This document shows positions 36,830 through 48,912 of a DNA stretch of 64,000 nucleotides, one piece after another. The notes below the pieces were generated by a model that ran no database searches, was not told the DNA's origin, and was given only the letters and a program-made list of their open reading frames with translations. Each line of letters begins with the position of its first letter. Positions within the stretch are counted from its first letter, which is position 1. The DNA lies in the NCBI GenBank assembly GCA_028095005.1, contig CM051460.1:289184653-289248652 (forward strand), read 5' to 3'. The stretch comes from Rhynchospora pubera. Taxonomy: Eukaryota > Streptophyta > Magnoliopsida > Poales > Cyperaceae. A program made the translations under genes and the position numbers.

Positions 36830-39164
36830 TTGGTCTATTTTGTTCTTCAGTTGCTGATTTGTCTTCAATCAATGTTTTGCATTTGTTTTGATTAACTAGA
36901 ATTAGGTTATTTGAGAAAAAAGTAGTCTGTTCAAAGATTCTTCTCTCATTTTGGGAAATTTCTCTTGTATTACTAAATTTGTTAATCTCAGATATAGCAA
37001 AACTAGCAGATCATATACTTGCGAAGTCCCTTCCAGTCGAATTTTAGTTATGTTTGTCTAGAAAATGTTTTAATTAGGACCTTTGTTGCATAAAGTATGT
37101 ACACTCCTTTTTAAGAAGAGCAATTCTAATTGATGTACATGTAATGATTTTAAAAGAAAATGAAAATAGAAAAATAGAGGACTTATTTGGCAGTTTTTAT
37201 CAGTATTGTCTGATTGGTTATATCTTCATGCTTTTAGTCAGTTGCACTAGTGTATGTTTTTCTATTCTGGGTGGTTAGTGAATCTAATTAATCAGTGCTA
37301 ATATAGCCCTTATTTGACAATGTTGCACTTTTAAGTTGGTGCTATATTTCAAATTTTGTATTGTATTATTTGTATTGATATTTCTATTCAAATTTGTTAA
37401 TTAGGGCCTTACTGCCAATCTGTTGATGATTAAATTTGATAGGCTTACTAGTTATATAACAGTATAATATCTTCTTTAGCTCTTTAATTGTTTGCTCATT
37501 TTAGAAGTTATCTATAATAGGAGTTAATATTTGGGATAGCACCAGACACGAAGAGCTGGGAGTGTATGAAAAATTATGTAGCATGGGAGACTTGCATTTG
37601 GGGGTTACATAGATAATGCAAACTTGATTTTGTCCACAATTTATGTCATAAGCTCAACGCCTCATCTCATAAATCACATTTCATTAAACTAAGTATACTC
37701 CAGAATATTAATATTTCGGGCGAGTCAGTAATACACCTAAAGAAATAGGGGCAGTCATTTTTTTTACAGATGGTTATTATTTGATGAAAAATTATGACAA
37801 GGATATCATTGTACTTGGACATCTATCAGCAATTCAGCATATCTGACAAGAATTAAGGATGATTAAATAGGAAGTATTTCCTATGTTTATTATATTTGCA
37901 AAATTTCTTACCAAAGAAAGCATAAACTATTATTTTAGTTTTCTTTATGTCAGATGATTGTAATTCTATTATTTTCTTTACTAAAGGGTGATGTACTGGA
38001 GTTCTCTAATAATTTAGTAGTAAAACATAATACCCTTTTTTGTCTATTTGAGTCCTGATTTTTGAAACTTTTTGTACTGTTGTTTGCATTTTCATTTTTA
38101 TACTGTAAATCAGGGTTTTATATTGTGATTTTGTTATTACATTTGATTCTTTTTCTTTCTTTTTTTTTCCTGAAAGAATTTTCATAGTTTTTCTTATAAT
38201 TTATGGTTATGGCCTACTCTCACCAAAAGTTTACATATCTAAGGAGGGACACCTAAAAGTAACAGAAAGAAAACAAGAACAATTTGGAAAATACTTACAG
38301 AAATATAAATTAGCATTACATTGTTCTGGTTCATCAATGATTTAGAAGTTAATTTGCTATGTTCAGTGTCACCAGAATGTGAGGTTTGTGGGCACAGCCT
38401 CACAGGCAGTCAGGTTGGGGAGCACCGTTGGTTTTTGCAAGGCTTTAAGCATCCTTCAGTGCGGTTAGATAATGCATTTAAAATTTTAAACTTAATCTGA
38501 GCCATTTAGCTTATACAAAGGCTGTATAAACTTTATCAGACAATACATCAACAATGAATATGATGTGTCAAAATAAAGGGACAGTTTGAAAAAAGACAGA
38601 TCCAATGCAATATTAAATGATTGCAAATAAACAGGCTAATCATTTCAATCCATTTGTAGTTTCTTGGCTGAACAAAGGGACTGTTTGCTAGGATTCATAA
38701 TACTGTACATTTTCTCTTCTTAGAGATTACATCAAAATTAAGGTTTTGATGTAATCATGAATATCTGTTTGGACGGTCTCTCCAAAAAACACAGTCTGTT
38801 TCTACTCTTACAGAAAATAAGCAAAATTTGTAACGGTTAATTTCATTGAAAATTGTTGGGCTAGTCCCACTTTACTTAAAGGGGAGAATCATCAACATCA
38901 TTTTAGCAAAACTGAGGTACTGAAGTTCGATGCTAAGATTGTTGCTAGAGCGTACATATTAATTTATGTTATATAGGAGAATTAAAAGTTAATAATTGAT
39001 TAATATTAGGCATTTCTAGGTCCGAAAGGGATTACAATTGCACAAAATTCACCGAAAGTGTTATAAACTATTTTCATGTCTAGATTTATTTATCAAATAC
39101 AGAAGCTAATTTTCATTCTATTTTCCAATCAGATCTTTGAACAAAATTTAAAATTTAAGCGTCT
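36830..39164. other. Region downstream of MIR535 without a recognisable gene
   Basis: T-rich sequence that could be intron and later exons of the MIR535 primary transcript, though nothing proves it. A short perfect hairpin gtgagg...cctcac lies at about 38379-38403. No protein frame is supported. Confidence 0.35.
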
Positions 39165-39180
39165 TATCATCTCATGTTAA

Positions 39181-39550
39181 ATTTTTTTTTTTTGAAAGCA
39201 GCAGACTCCCAAGTAGGGAGACCTAGAGAAAAATATTATAAAACCAGTTATACACAGTAAACTCAGATGAGGCTGAGAGCTCAACACAGCCATGGAAAGC
39301 CAAAATAATTTGGCAGCTTCCAAAAAAAAAAAAGAAAAAAAAAGAACAAAAGTAGCACTGAACATATATAACCAAGCCTTCAACTAAAACAAACATCTTA
39401 ACCCTAATTCCCCACTAAATCTTCATCTTCATCTTCATCAAAAGTGCTAGCCAACCTAGCTGGCCCCACAGTCAGAGCAGCTTGAAGGACTGAATTATCT
39501 ACTGGGTCAGCAGCTGGGCCCTGTGCCACCTGATCATCAGCAGGAACCAC
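39181..39550 (-). pseudogene. 5'-truncated retroposed cDNA with poly(A) and 16-bp target duplication
   Basis: A perfect 16-bp direct repeat tatcatctcatgttaa lies on each side (39165-39180 and 39551-39566). The insert starts with a T run on the plus strand (39182-39193), which is a poly(A) tail on the minus strand. Reading the minus strand from 39549, an open frame ends ARLASTFDEDEDEDLVGN and stops at about 39409, followed by about 215 bases of 3' UTR and the tail. These are the marks of LINE-mediated retroposition of an mRNA 3' end. I do not recognise the source protein; the acidic tail is its only distinctive trait. Confidence 0.72.
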
Positions 39551-39566
39551 TATCATCTCATGTTAA

Positions 39567-41360
39567 TTGGATTCGATTTAATAAAAATATGCTTCTAGAT
39601 GTTCATATATATTTGCTCAGTAGTCAGAAGTGTTACTGTTGAGTGTGTTTGGAGCAATAGGTCAAACAGTTGTATTATTTTTCGATATGGGTCCTTGGTA
39701 ACCTGCTAGAGGTCGGAGAGGAGAGCGGACTCACCCTGACCAGACCTGGCCCTGCATGTCATATGAGTGAACCTGACCTGTATGGTTTTAAATTTTTTTT
39801 ACTTGTTCTTTTAGCTTTTTTTTTAATTACTTGCTATTTAAGTTGGTAATTTTTTTCTTTCTTGTCCAGGAGGGCAAAGGTTTGAATCTTACCTCTGCAT
39901 ATAACATGCTTTCATTTTCTCTTTTTACCTCATTATGGGTTGGCCACCTGCAGTGATACAGTCCATATAAGTGCCAACTTAACAGGTGGTATTGGTGCCG
40001 TGGCCAGTCTAATTGAACCCAAACCCAACCTGTAACAGGCCAGAAGATGTTGAACCTAGATAAGAAAACAGTAATTCATCAGGCAATCTGATTCAGGTCG
40101 GGTTGGCCTGTCAAGTAGACGACAGATTGCAAACCTATGTGGGACAAAAATAGCTTACCATGTATATTAAAAAAAAAATCAAAAGGATTGTTAAAGACAG
40201 TTAACAACTAGAATGGATAAATGGGGAAATTAGATTTATCTGGTTTACTGAACATCATAGCATTTCAGGGAAAACTAGGGTTCATCAAACCAAGTAAATT
40301 ACATATTTCCACCTCTTATTTAAATTCATTGCTAAATATACAGTGGCACAGACCTGAACGGCTGAACCTGATGAAGGACACTACTGTAGTACAAACTTTG
40401 CCCAGGTTCTGGTATGTATTTGTTTTGGAATTAGTCTCTCCCATTAAATTTGAAAATGCTGAAAATTATCCTGTACCTCTCATAAATCATCATGGAATAC
40501 TTGATGCCACGCACTATAATTTTATTTATAATATTTTATTCACTTGTTTCTCATTTGAAGTCCTGACGACCCAGTTAATTAATGATATACTGCAAACCAG
40601 CCAGCAATTCACCATAATCTGGAAAATGAAGCATTTTGTTGCATGGTTCAGATTATATCAAGGTAATGAATTTGATTATTGATGATAATTTTATAAATTG
40701 TCATGTACTTCATGAGTGCAAGATGTTTCTCTTGTTTTTTTTTTTGCTCATTTAGTCATAACGCAATATATGATTGAACATCTTCGTAGTTGCAACTTGC
40801 AAACATTTGGAAGGAATAGGAAAAATATCGAATGCCCCTATTTTGACTGCCGATGTCATTCATCACCTATGCTTGTTGGGGCCGCCCGATGTGTGGTTTG
40901 TGTGGCGCACACAGTAGGTGATGGTTGCTGCTGGGTGATTTTTATTGTGGGTTTTGTGTGTGTGTTGGGGGGGGGGGGGGGTTACCTGTATATATCAGAT
41001 CGGCAAATGGGCCAATGACCTTGCCAAATGCACCGAGTTCTTGGATTTAACTATTTATGAACTACAATTGCTTGCTTTGGAAGGCCTGTAACCATAAAAT
41101 TATTGTGGTAATCTAATATTTGGAGATATTTTCGAATAATATTGGTCGCCACTGTTGAGTATATATGGATGAACGCATGGCTCTTGAAATATCTAAAGAA
41201 GAGCTTATTATTTGGTTTCTATTGAGAAAGGCAATTGACAACGCGTCCATATTGGTGAAGCTTAAAAGGTGAAGCACAGTATAAAGGTAATTCAGACTTT
41301 AGAAATATGATTTGATTAATCAATAGTTTCAAGTTTGAACCCAAAGTTTTTCCTGCCTGT
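39567..41360. other. Spacer left of copia copy 1
   Basis: No gene recognised. A 153-codon frame at 40221-40682 shows no domain. A run of 15 G (about 40967-40981) follows a GT-rich stretch. The pentamer GTATT at 41361-41365 is the left target duplication of the next element. Confidence 0.45.
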
Positions 41361-41365
41361 GTATT

Positions 41366-41571
41366 TAACAAGAAACAGAATATGGAGAAATATTTTTTAT
41401 TGATTTTCTCTATCTTTACAAAGCAGTACACACAATCTATATATACTTGATATCTAAAAACAACATATAATCTTTTTACATCTTTCTATATATTGAAACA
41501 AATCTTCCCTAAATTTCCAAGATTGCTTGATATCTCTAGCTGATTTTATCTCTCATATCATTCGCGTAATA
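41366..41571 (-). repeat. 3' LTR of copia copy 1
   Basis: 206 bp, differing from the 5' LTR by one visible base (ttcgcg versus ttcccg). Adjacent polypurine tract at 41572-41580. Confidence 0.95.
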
Positions 41572-44500
41572 CTCCCCCTCAAGTTGAGCATGAAGGTTCA
41601 GAATGCCCAACTTGCCAAGTAGATAGTGAAACTGTCGCTTGCCAAGTGCCTTTGTGAATATGTCAGCAAGCTGCTCATTGGTGCGGACGTGAGAAGCAAC
41701 TATGCACCCGGCCTGAATCTGATCTCGCACGAAATGACAATCAATCTCAATATGTTTTGTCCTCTCATGAAAAACAGGATTTGCTGCTATGTGGAGAGCA
41801 GCTTGACTATCACACATCATTTTCATTGGTTGAGTATGTGTAACTCCAAGAGATTGAAGAAGTGATTTGAGCCAAGTCAATTCGCAAGCTGTAGTAGCCA
41901 TTGACATGTATTCTGCTTCTGCTGAAGATCGAGATACAGTATGCTGCTTTTTAGTCTTCCATGAAATGGGTGATGTTCCCAGCATCACAAAATATCCGGT
42001 CAAAGACCGTCTAGTCAATGGACATGTTGCCCAATCTGAATCACAGTACCCATATAAAGTCAGATCACTATTGGCACGCAATAGGATTCCTTGGCCCGGA
42101 CTTCCCTTCAAATAACGCATGACACGAATGGCTGCATCATAATGAACATCAAGGGGTGCATGCATGAATTGTGCTAGTATATGCACTGAGTAGCACAGAT
42201 CAGGACGAGTGATCGTCAGATAAATCAACCGTCCAATGAGACGCCTATAGCGCTCAGGATCCTCCATGGGTTTTCCAGATGCAATGGACAAATTGTGATT
42301 TTGCTCAATAGGGAATGCCGCTGGTTTCCCACCTAAAAGTCCACACTCAGCTACAATATCCAAAGTATATTTCCTTTGGCACAAGTAAAGTCCTGTCGGG
42401 TTTCGTGCTATCTCAATACCAAGAAAATACTTAAGTACACCCAAATCCTTCATATGAAAAGTGCAACTCAAAAATACTGCTTGAACTGCATTATAGCTTC
42501 TGAATTATTTCCTGCTATGACTAGATCATCCGCATATACCAGAATGGCAAGAAATTTATCATGCTTCTCCAATGTGAACAAAGAATAATCAGCATATGAC
42601 TGGGTAAAACCATAGGCCTGCAGTGCCTCTGTGAGTTTAGAGAACCACATTCGGGGAGCTTGGCGCAAACCATAGAGAGATCTTCGTAGCCTGCACACTT
42701 TCCCAGGATGTTTTGAAGCAAAACCAGGTGGCAAGCGCATATATACCTCCTCATGAAGATCACCATGCAAAAATGCATTATGCACATCCATTTGATGCAA
42801 CTCCCAACCTCTTGCCACTGCTACAGCCAAGAAGGTACGAACACTGACCATCTTTGCAACTGGAGCAAATGTCTCTTTAAAATCAATTCCTTCAACTTGC
42901 CGGTTTCCTAGCACAACTAGCCGTGCCTTGTACCTTTCCACAGACCCGTCTGAGTTGTACTTGATGCGATACACCCACTTGCACCCTATCACCTTTTTCT
43001 CAGACGGTAAATCCTCAATGGACCAAGTGTTATTCCGTTCTAGTGCCTCAATCTCAGTTTGCATTGCTTTTCTCCAATTACCGTCCTTCATGGCTTCTCC
43101 AAAGTGCTCGGGTTCCTTCTTTGCTGTCACTGCAGCTAGAAATTTTCTATGTGCAACTGAAAATTTATCACAATTTACATAATGAGCTATAGGATAAGGA
43201 GTACCTGAGGTAGCTGCTGATGTGGGGTGAGCGTAAGATGGGTCACATTTCGCAGTGTAGCAAATGTAGTCTTGTAGACGAGCAGGTGGTTGGCGAGATC
43301 GTCTAGATGCAACCAGTTGAGATGCAGGTGTACTCTGATCTGATGCAGGTGCACTTAGACCCGATGCGGGCGCACTCTCACCGGATGATGAAGGTGCAAT
43401 GTGACCCGATGCGGGCGCACTCTCACTGGTCGATCCGGGTGCACTCTCACCGGACGATGCGGGTGCATTGTGACCCGATACGGGTGCACTGTGATCCAAT
43501 GAGGGTGCACTCTCACTGGATTCAGAGTTATCAAAATCAGGACTACTCCCCCTTGCTTCCACACGCTCATCATTTAGCAGATGTTCAATTGGTCTACTTG
43601 TGAGCTGTATAAATGGTGCATCATCACTCTGACCCACTCTTGGTGCATTCTGACCTGATAGACCCAATACGGGTGCACTCTCAGATCCTATCTCCGAAAA
43701 AGGATATTTGTCCTCACAAAAAACAACATCTCGAGAAATGATAAACTCTTGAGTTTCCAAATCAAACACCTTCCATCCCTTCTTTCCATATGGATATCCA
43801 ACAAATGCGCATTTTCTACTTCTACTTTCAAATTTGTCAGAAGTGCGCGATTTAATATAACATAAGCATCCAAAGTTTCTTATAGCTGCATAAGAAGGTG
43901 GTTTGTTGAATAGCAGCTCATAAGGAGTTTTATTTTCCAATACTTGAGTGGGTGTCCGGTTGATTAAGTAGGCAGCAGTGAGGACACATTCTCCCCAAAA
44001 CTCAAGTGGCAAGTTTGCTTGAAACCGCAATGCTCTAGCTATATTGAGAATATGACGATGTTTTCTTTCCACTCTACCATTCTGTTGAGGAGTGAAAACA
44101 CAAGATGTTTGGTGTAAAATTCCAGAATCAGCATAAAATTGTTTCATGTGGTGCGATTGAAATTCCAACCCATTATCACTTCTAATGCATTTAACAGTTA
44201 CTCCAAACTGTGTTTGAACCATTTTACAAAAAGATTGTAACAAGCAACCAGTCTCACTCTTTTCAGCCATCAAATAAACCCACACAGCACGTGTATAATC
44301 ATCCACAATAGTTAGAAAATAGTGTGTACCACAGTGGGAACCAACACGATATGGCCCCCAAATATCACAGTGTATAAGATCAAAAGAATTGGCTGCTTTA
44401 TTCAAACTATCAGGAAAAACATCTCGAGTTTGCTTAGCTCTCATACAAATCTCACAAACATCTTTAGAAACATCATTATTATTAAATCCAGCCAAAAGTA

Positions 44501-46098
44501 AAGTTATCTGCCTAGAAGGATGCCCCATGCGTTGATGCCACAAGTCATAAGGTCATTTTCGGCTCACATGAAAAGCTTTTCCAGATGCACCCCGATGATA
44601 ATAGTAGACCCCATCTTTTTGCTCACCCACACCAATCAGTGTCCTCGTACTGTGGTCCTGAATAAGACAAAGCTCATTAATAAATGTAACAAGGCAAGTT
44701 TTGGTGCTAACTAACTTGCTAATAGAAATAAGATTGCATTCCAAACTAGGAACATATAACACCCTTTCAAGGACAAATCCTTCACTTAGGACAACATCCC
44801 CTTCGTGTTTTGCCACTGTTTGCTCACCATTTGGAAGTCCAACAGTTGTGGGATTTATAGTACATACATTATGAAGGCAAGAAAAATCGCCTGTCATGTG
44901 ATGGGATGCTCCGCTATCAAGTATCCAATCCAACTCAAGTATCTTACCATTCAACTTTTCATGGGATGCACCTGCATTGGATTTAGCTATAATAGCTATG
45001 ATTTGTTGGAGCTGGGCATCAGAGAGACCGGGTATAGAGACTGCACCAGATGCGCCTGCACTCGAACCAGATGCACCTGCAGCGGCGGATGCACCTGCAC
45101 CAGAGGCGCCTGCACCCTGAACTGCATTTGCATATGCATGTCCACGGCCTCTTCCACCTCGTCCACCGCTTCGTCCTCCACGACTTCCACGACCTCCACG
45201 ACCCCAGCCTTCTGGGTAGCCGATCAACTCATAGCATTGCGCCTTTTCATGGCCACTTTTGTTACAATGGGAGCATACCGGCCTTTCACCTGACCCATAT
45301 TTAGTTGCACTGCGATCCATCTGTAGCCCATCACGTGGTTTTGACGTTTGAACGGCAAACCCAACTGCATCGGTCCGCTCTTCTTTACCACGAGCAATAG
45401 TCCTATGCCGCTCCTCTTGGATCACCAGAGAATACACCTTATTCAAACTAGGAAGCGGTTCCATGCTCAAAATATGCGATCTCACATTCTTAAAAACAAC
45501 ATCATCAAGTCCCATAAGAAACTGATGAGTTTTCTCATCTTCACGCTCCTTAACAAGATCCTTAGCCATGTTACAGGTGCACCCCTGACACGTGCACATC
45601 GGCACCTTAAGATAGTTGCTGAGTTCATCCCACATGCTTTTGAGTCGCGTGTAGTAGGTAACAACACTCTGTCCTTGTTGTCGGGCAGCCGCGATGTCTG
45701 CCTTGAGTTGATGAATACGAGTAGAATTGCCAATAGCAAATCTCTCCTTCAAATCGTCCCATAGCTCCTTCACCGTCTCTGCATAGGCTATGCTCGGTTG
45801 AAGTGCAGAATCAATTGAATTAAAGAGCCAAGACACCAACATGGAGTTGCAAGGCCCCCACAAGCTTGCCTCGGGTGCACCCGATGAAGCCAAGCTTATT
45901 TTTGGCACGAAGCGCATTTCGCATGGCCTTCTGCCACAAATCATAGTTTTCGCCCTTCAACACACTGGAGCTAATCATGGTTCCAGGGTTATCGGACGGG
46001 TAGAGAAAGAAAGGAGACGACCCATCGATAATTTTGGACGAAATCGTCGATCCTTTGGGACCTACGCCGTCGCAGCTGCCGTCGCCGTTGCCTGCCAT
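41536..46098 (-). pseudogene. Gag-pol polyprotein of copia copy 1, interrupted
   Basis: On the minus strand Gag starts at 46098 (MAGNGDGS). A frame change occurs near 45890, then Gag continues with the zinc knuckle CSHCNKSGHEKAQC and the protease motif LDWILDSGASHH. An in-frame TGA at 44553-44555 separates this from integrase (WHQRMGH, then the DDE residues in HCDIWGP, IRSDNG and GRVERKH) and reverse transcriptase (LVYADDLVI). A second frame change at about 42468-42472, in a run of five T, precedes the last RT part and RNase H (GYCDSDWA, SSAEAEY). The stop is at 41536. Gag and the integrase-RT linker contain Ala/Gly/Ser-rich tandem repeats. Three lesions make autonomous movement unlikely unless they are sequence errors. 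Confidence 0.9.
43335..43530 (-). repeat. Minisatellite coding for SAPASG-type repeats in the copia linker
   Basis: Degenerate tandem units of about 24-36 bp containing the word gcgggcgcactctcac or relatives, coding on the minus strand for repeated SAPASG/SAPSSG. They lie between the integrase and reverse transcriptase regions. A similar Ala/Gly-rich repeat (about 45030-45120) lies near the end of Gag. Confidence 0.75.
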
Positions 46099-46116
46099 GG
46101 ATGTGCGTGCGTTAGG

Positions 46117-46128
46117 GCTCTGATACCA
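46117..46128 (-). other. Primer binding site of copia copy 1
   Basis: TGGTATCAGAGC on the minus strand, complementary to the 3' end of plant initiator tRNA-Met, directly after the 5' LTR. Confidence 0.92.
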
Positions 46129-46334
46129 TAACAAGAAACAGAATATGGAGAAATATTTTTTATTGATTTTCTCTATCTTTACAAAGCAGTACACACAATC
46201 TATATATACTTGATATCTAAAAACAACATATAATCTTTTTACATCTTTCTATATATTGAAACAAATCTTCCCTAAATTTCCAAGATTGCTTGATATCTCT
46301 AGCTGATTTTATCTCTCATATCATTCCCGTAATA
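46129..46334 (-). repeat. 5' LTR of copia copy 1
   Basis: 206 bp. On the minus strand it runs from TATTACGGG to CTTGTTA and is followed immediately by the primer binding site. Confidence 0.95.
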
Positions 46335-46339
46335 GTATT

Positions 46340-48240
46340 TGTGTCTACTACATTTGATATCATTTGGGGCACTTCGAAAGATAATCCTGTAATTTTGTGA
46401 AGTTGTAAGTACTCAGATTTTGGTTCTGGAAGATGCAAACTAAACAGCTACTTTATAATTCACTTGGCTCTAATGGCTCTAAAAATCCAAAAGCTAAACG
46501 GATTGTCGCAAAACTCTGATCGTCCTTCTTGAATAACACTACCAAGTAATACTATAAGCTTCAGTATTTACTTATACCTGTGTCTAACGCATGTTGTAAA
46601 TGTGATTTTCTATGCAACCTTTCGATAACTCAGAAACGACATAACATAACCGTGCAAACAATTTCTTTTTTGTATAAAAAAAATTAGTAAACTCATTTGT
46701 CATAAAAGCATTACAATTTTGTTGGGTATAGAGCATAACACTGAAAATATAACGAATAATTTTCAAAAAAAGTTATATTGGCGCAGATCAGGATTTTTCA
46801 AAATAAGTTACCGGTAGTTTCCTTATTTTTTTTGGGTACTCCTAGTTTCAGTTTCAGTATTTCACTATTTCATTGATTTGAGAAAAATGGGGTACATAAA
46901 AACGGTAATAGCTGCCTACTATATTTTAGCTTAAAAAAAGATGAAATACTTGCGGATCTTCTTGTAAATAATACAAGATATTAATAAGAGAAGCAACGAG
47001 AACAATTAAACAATAAGAAACCCCTATATTCATTCACTTTCTGAAAATAGAATATGCATCAAGTCTAATCGATGGAAGAAAGCCAAAATACTTTACAAAG
47101 TACTGTTTCTTTTATTTCAGACTTGTTTCTCAGAAATTGACTTTCAAATGACTGATTCGAATCGATCAATAAGGAGTACAAATTGAATGTTCGAATTTGG
47201 TCGTTTAAAACTCGGATTTCGAGATATGAGTGCTAAGTAATCTTTACGGTTTATTTTGCAAATTAAGTAACCAAGCCCACCTCCACTTTTCGACTTCATC
47301 ACTAAGCTCCTTTTTTTTTTTCCCTATTAGAACAATGCGAGAAAGCGAGAGAGTAGAATGTTTTTCTTTTAAGATAAATAGGGAATTAATTCTCTCAATT
47401 TTTTTTAAATTAAACGTCCATAAAGAATTTCAAATATGTTTCGAACTTGCGACCTTTTAATTAAGGTGCATTGCACATTGTCACTAGACTAAAATAAAAT
47501 AAATTGAGTTAGGCTACACTATTAAGTAACATCTCTTACTTCAACGACCGATTTGAACTTTTCATGGTGTTTTTAACCATATTAAATTTTTGTTGTGAAC
47601 TAAATTTATAATTTTTCAAATTTCTTAATTTTTTCTCAAAATTTTTATTTCTTGATTTAGTCAGTTATACACCCTCAAATTATAGCAATTTTAAAAAAAT
47701 GCAGAAAATAGCAAAACCAATTGACAAAATATAAATTTTACTGTTTGTATGTGGCCTAAGTTTGCATTATATGGAAAGTTCCATTGTACCTTTACTGTTA
47801 GTAACTATTAGTGGTATCCTATATATATATGTCAACGTCTCTAAGTAAAATTATTGCCAAACTGATATTGCGACTTATTTAGAAATTGTGCATTAATTTG
47901 TACCATATGCATAGTCCATTTTGCAAAGGTTAGGTTTCTATTTGTCTCAATTGCAATAACCTAAAATTAAATATAATTATTAAGAATAGTATTATTATAT
48001 ACCTAATTTGAATAAGCTTAATTAAATCTGTTTATATAATTTATTAGTTAAAGAGTCGAAATCTTGAAATGGAAAATAAAATCTAATTCTAGCTAGTCGG
48101 TCCATTCTGATCTAATTTAGGCAGGCATTAATTGTTAAAAAGGAAAAGTAAAAAAATGTAATTTGTCTACCCGACATCAAATTAGGAAAGTAAACGGGAC
48201 TCAGTTAGAGGACGTACAGTTGCATCTCGCCTGAAGCCTT
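46340..48240. other. AT-rich spacer between copia copy 1 and the RING gene
   Basis: No gene recognised. No transposon termini could be defined, although words such as cgatttgaac near 47550 recall the foldback arms. Confidence 0.4.
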
Positions 48241-48249
48241 AACCCTCCA

Positions 48250-48259
48250 TATATATAAA
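48250..48259 (+). promoter_or_regulatory. TATA box of the RING-H2 gene
   Basis: TATATATAAA, followed by a C-rich stretch and a purine-rich leader. It lies about 125 bases before the ATG at 48382, giving a leader of about 95 bases. Confidence 0.65.
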
Positions 48260-48381
48260 CCCATCTCCCCACTCCCTCGATACCTCGTTCTTCTCTTCAT
48301 TAATTTCAAACAACAAGAGAAGAAGAGAGAAAACACAGAGATTCCAGTTTCGTGATTTTCGCAAGTCCATTCAATTGATCA

Positions 48382-48912
48382 ATGGCAGAGGAAGTGGACA
48401 CAACCGAGGCAAGTTTAACTTTTCGCTTATATGAGGTGGCCAACATCATAGAAGGGCTGACATCAGATGAACAGCCGGAGAGGTTCATGATGGTTGAAAC
48501 ATTACCGGGTTACGAATTGGTCGTCAGCGGTGATGATGGCCTCCTCAGAGAGTTTGTCACCCGTGTGATGGGCCCACAAGTTTCCAGAGGGCCTGCTCCT
48601 GCTTCTCAGGCATCGATTGATACGTTGATGGTGGTTAACAAACAAGAAGAAGAGAACTTAGAGGAAGAGGAGTGCGCGATCTGTCTTGAGAAGCTATTTG
48701 AGAAAGGTTGGGAGGCGGTAGTCAAGCAGACGCCATGTAAGCACAGGTTTCATGGCAAATGCATAGACAAATGGCTTTCTATGCATGGAACTTGCCCCAT
48801 GTGTAGGTACAAGATGGCAGAGGAGGAATTTTTAGAAATAGGTGACAGTGTTGTGTTTTGGATCGAGAGAGATTCTGAGATCATTTTTAACCTGATGGAA
48901 GGAGCAAACTAG
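48382..48912 (+). CDS. RING-H2 E3 ubiquitin ligase, single exon, MPSR1/RING1-like
   Basis: The product is 176 aa. The RING-H2 domain has all eight zinc ligands: C98, C101, C119, H121, H124, C127, C138 and C141 (core TPCKHRFHGKC and CPMC). The upstream stretch PAPASQASIDTL is typical of the group that includes Arabidopsis MPSR1 and RING1-like ligases, in which PAS.ASI.. precedes the RING. No transmembrane segment is predicted by eye, so it is probably a soluble ligase that passes ubiquitin from an E2 to substrates. MPSR1 acts on misfolded cytosolic proteins, but that function is not proven here. The gene has no intron, as is usual for this group. It has its own TATA box, lies between two copia insertions, and appears intact. 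Confidence 0.9.
   Translation: MAEEVDTTEASLTFRLYEVANIIEGLTSDEQPERFMMVETLPGYELVVSGDDGLLREFVTRVMGPQVSRGPAPASQASIDTLMVVNKQEEENLEEEECAICLEKLFEKGWEAVVKQTPCKHRFHGKCIDKWLSMHGTCPMCRYKMAEEEFLEIGDSVVFWIERDSEIIFNLMEGAN

Larger units (their letters stand above)
41366..46334 (-). mobile_element. Complete Ty1/copia retrotransposon, copy 1
   Basis: Two 206-bp LTRs (41366-41571 and 46129-46334) differ by eye at a single base (near 41563). The 5-bp target duplication GTATT flanks the element (41361-41365, 46335-46339). The primer site TGGTATCAGAGC, complementary to initiator tRNA-Met, abuts the 5' LTR, and a polypurine tract GAGGGGGAG abuts the 3' LTR. LTR termini are TA...TA instead of TG...CA, a known non-canonical type in copia. 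Size (4969 bp) and short LTRs fit the Ale/Retrofit lineage (inference). It inserted recently, yet the coding region is broken. Confidence 0.95.

Noticed and set aside
39870..39900. B-box-like ggtttgaatc, a possible tRNA or SINE
   Set aside because: No matching A-box at the proper distance and no cloverleaf.
40221..40682. 153-codon open frame on the plus strand
   Set aside because: No domain, no recognisable family, no splice or promoter context, and composition like the surrounding spacer.
40855..40920. Inverted catcacct ... aggtgatg, a possible microRNA hairpin
   Set aside because: Only about 8 bp pair, the loop is long, and there is no match to a known miRNA family.
44553..44555. TGA between protease and integrase as a programmed recoding site
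   Set aside because: Copia elements normally use one uninterrupted frame and two other lesions exist in the same copy, so a simple nonsense mutation is more likely.
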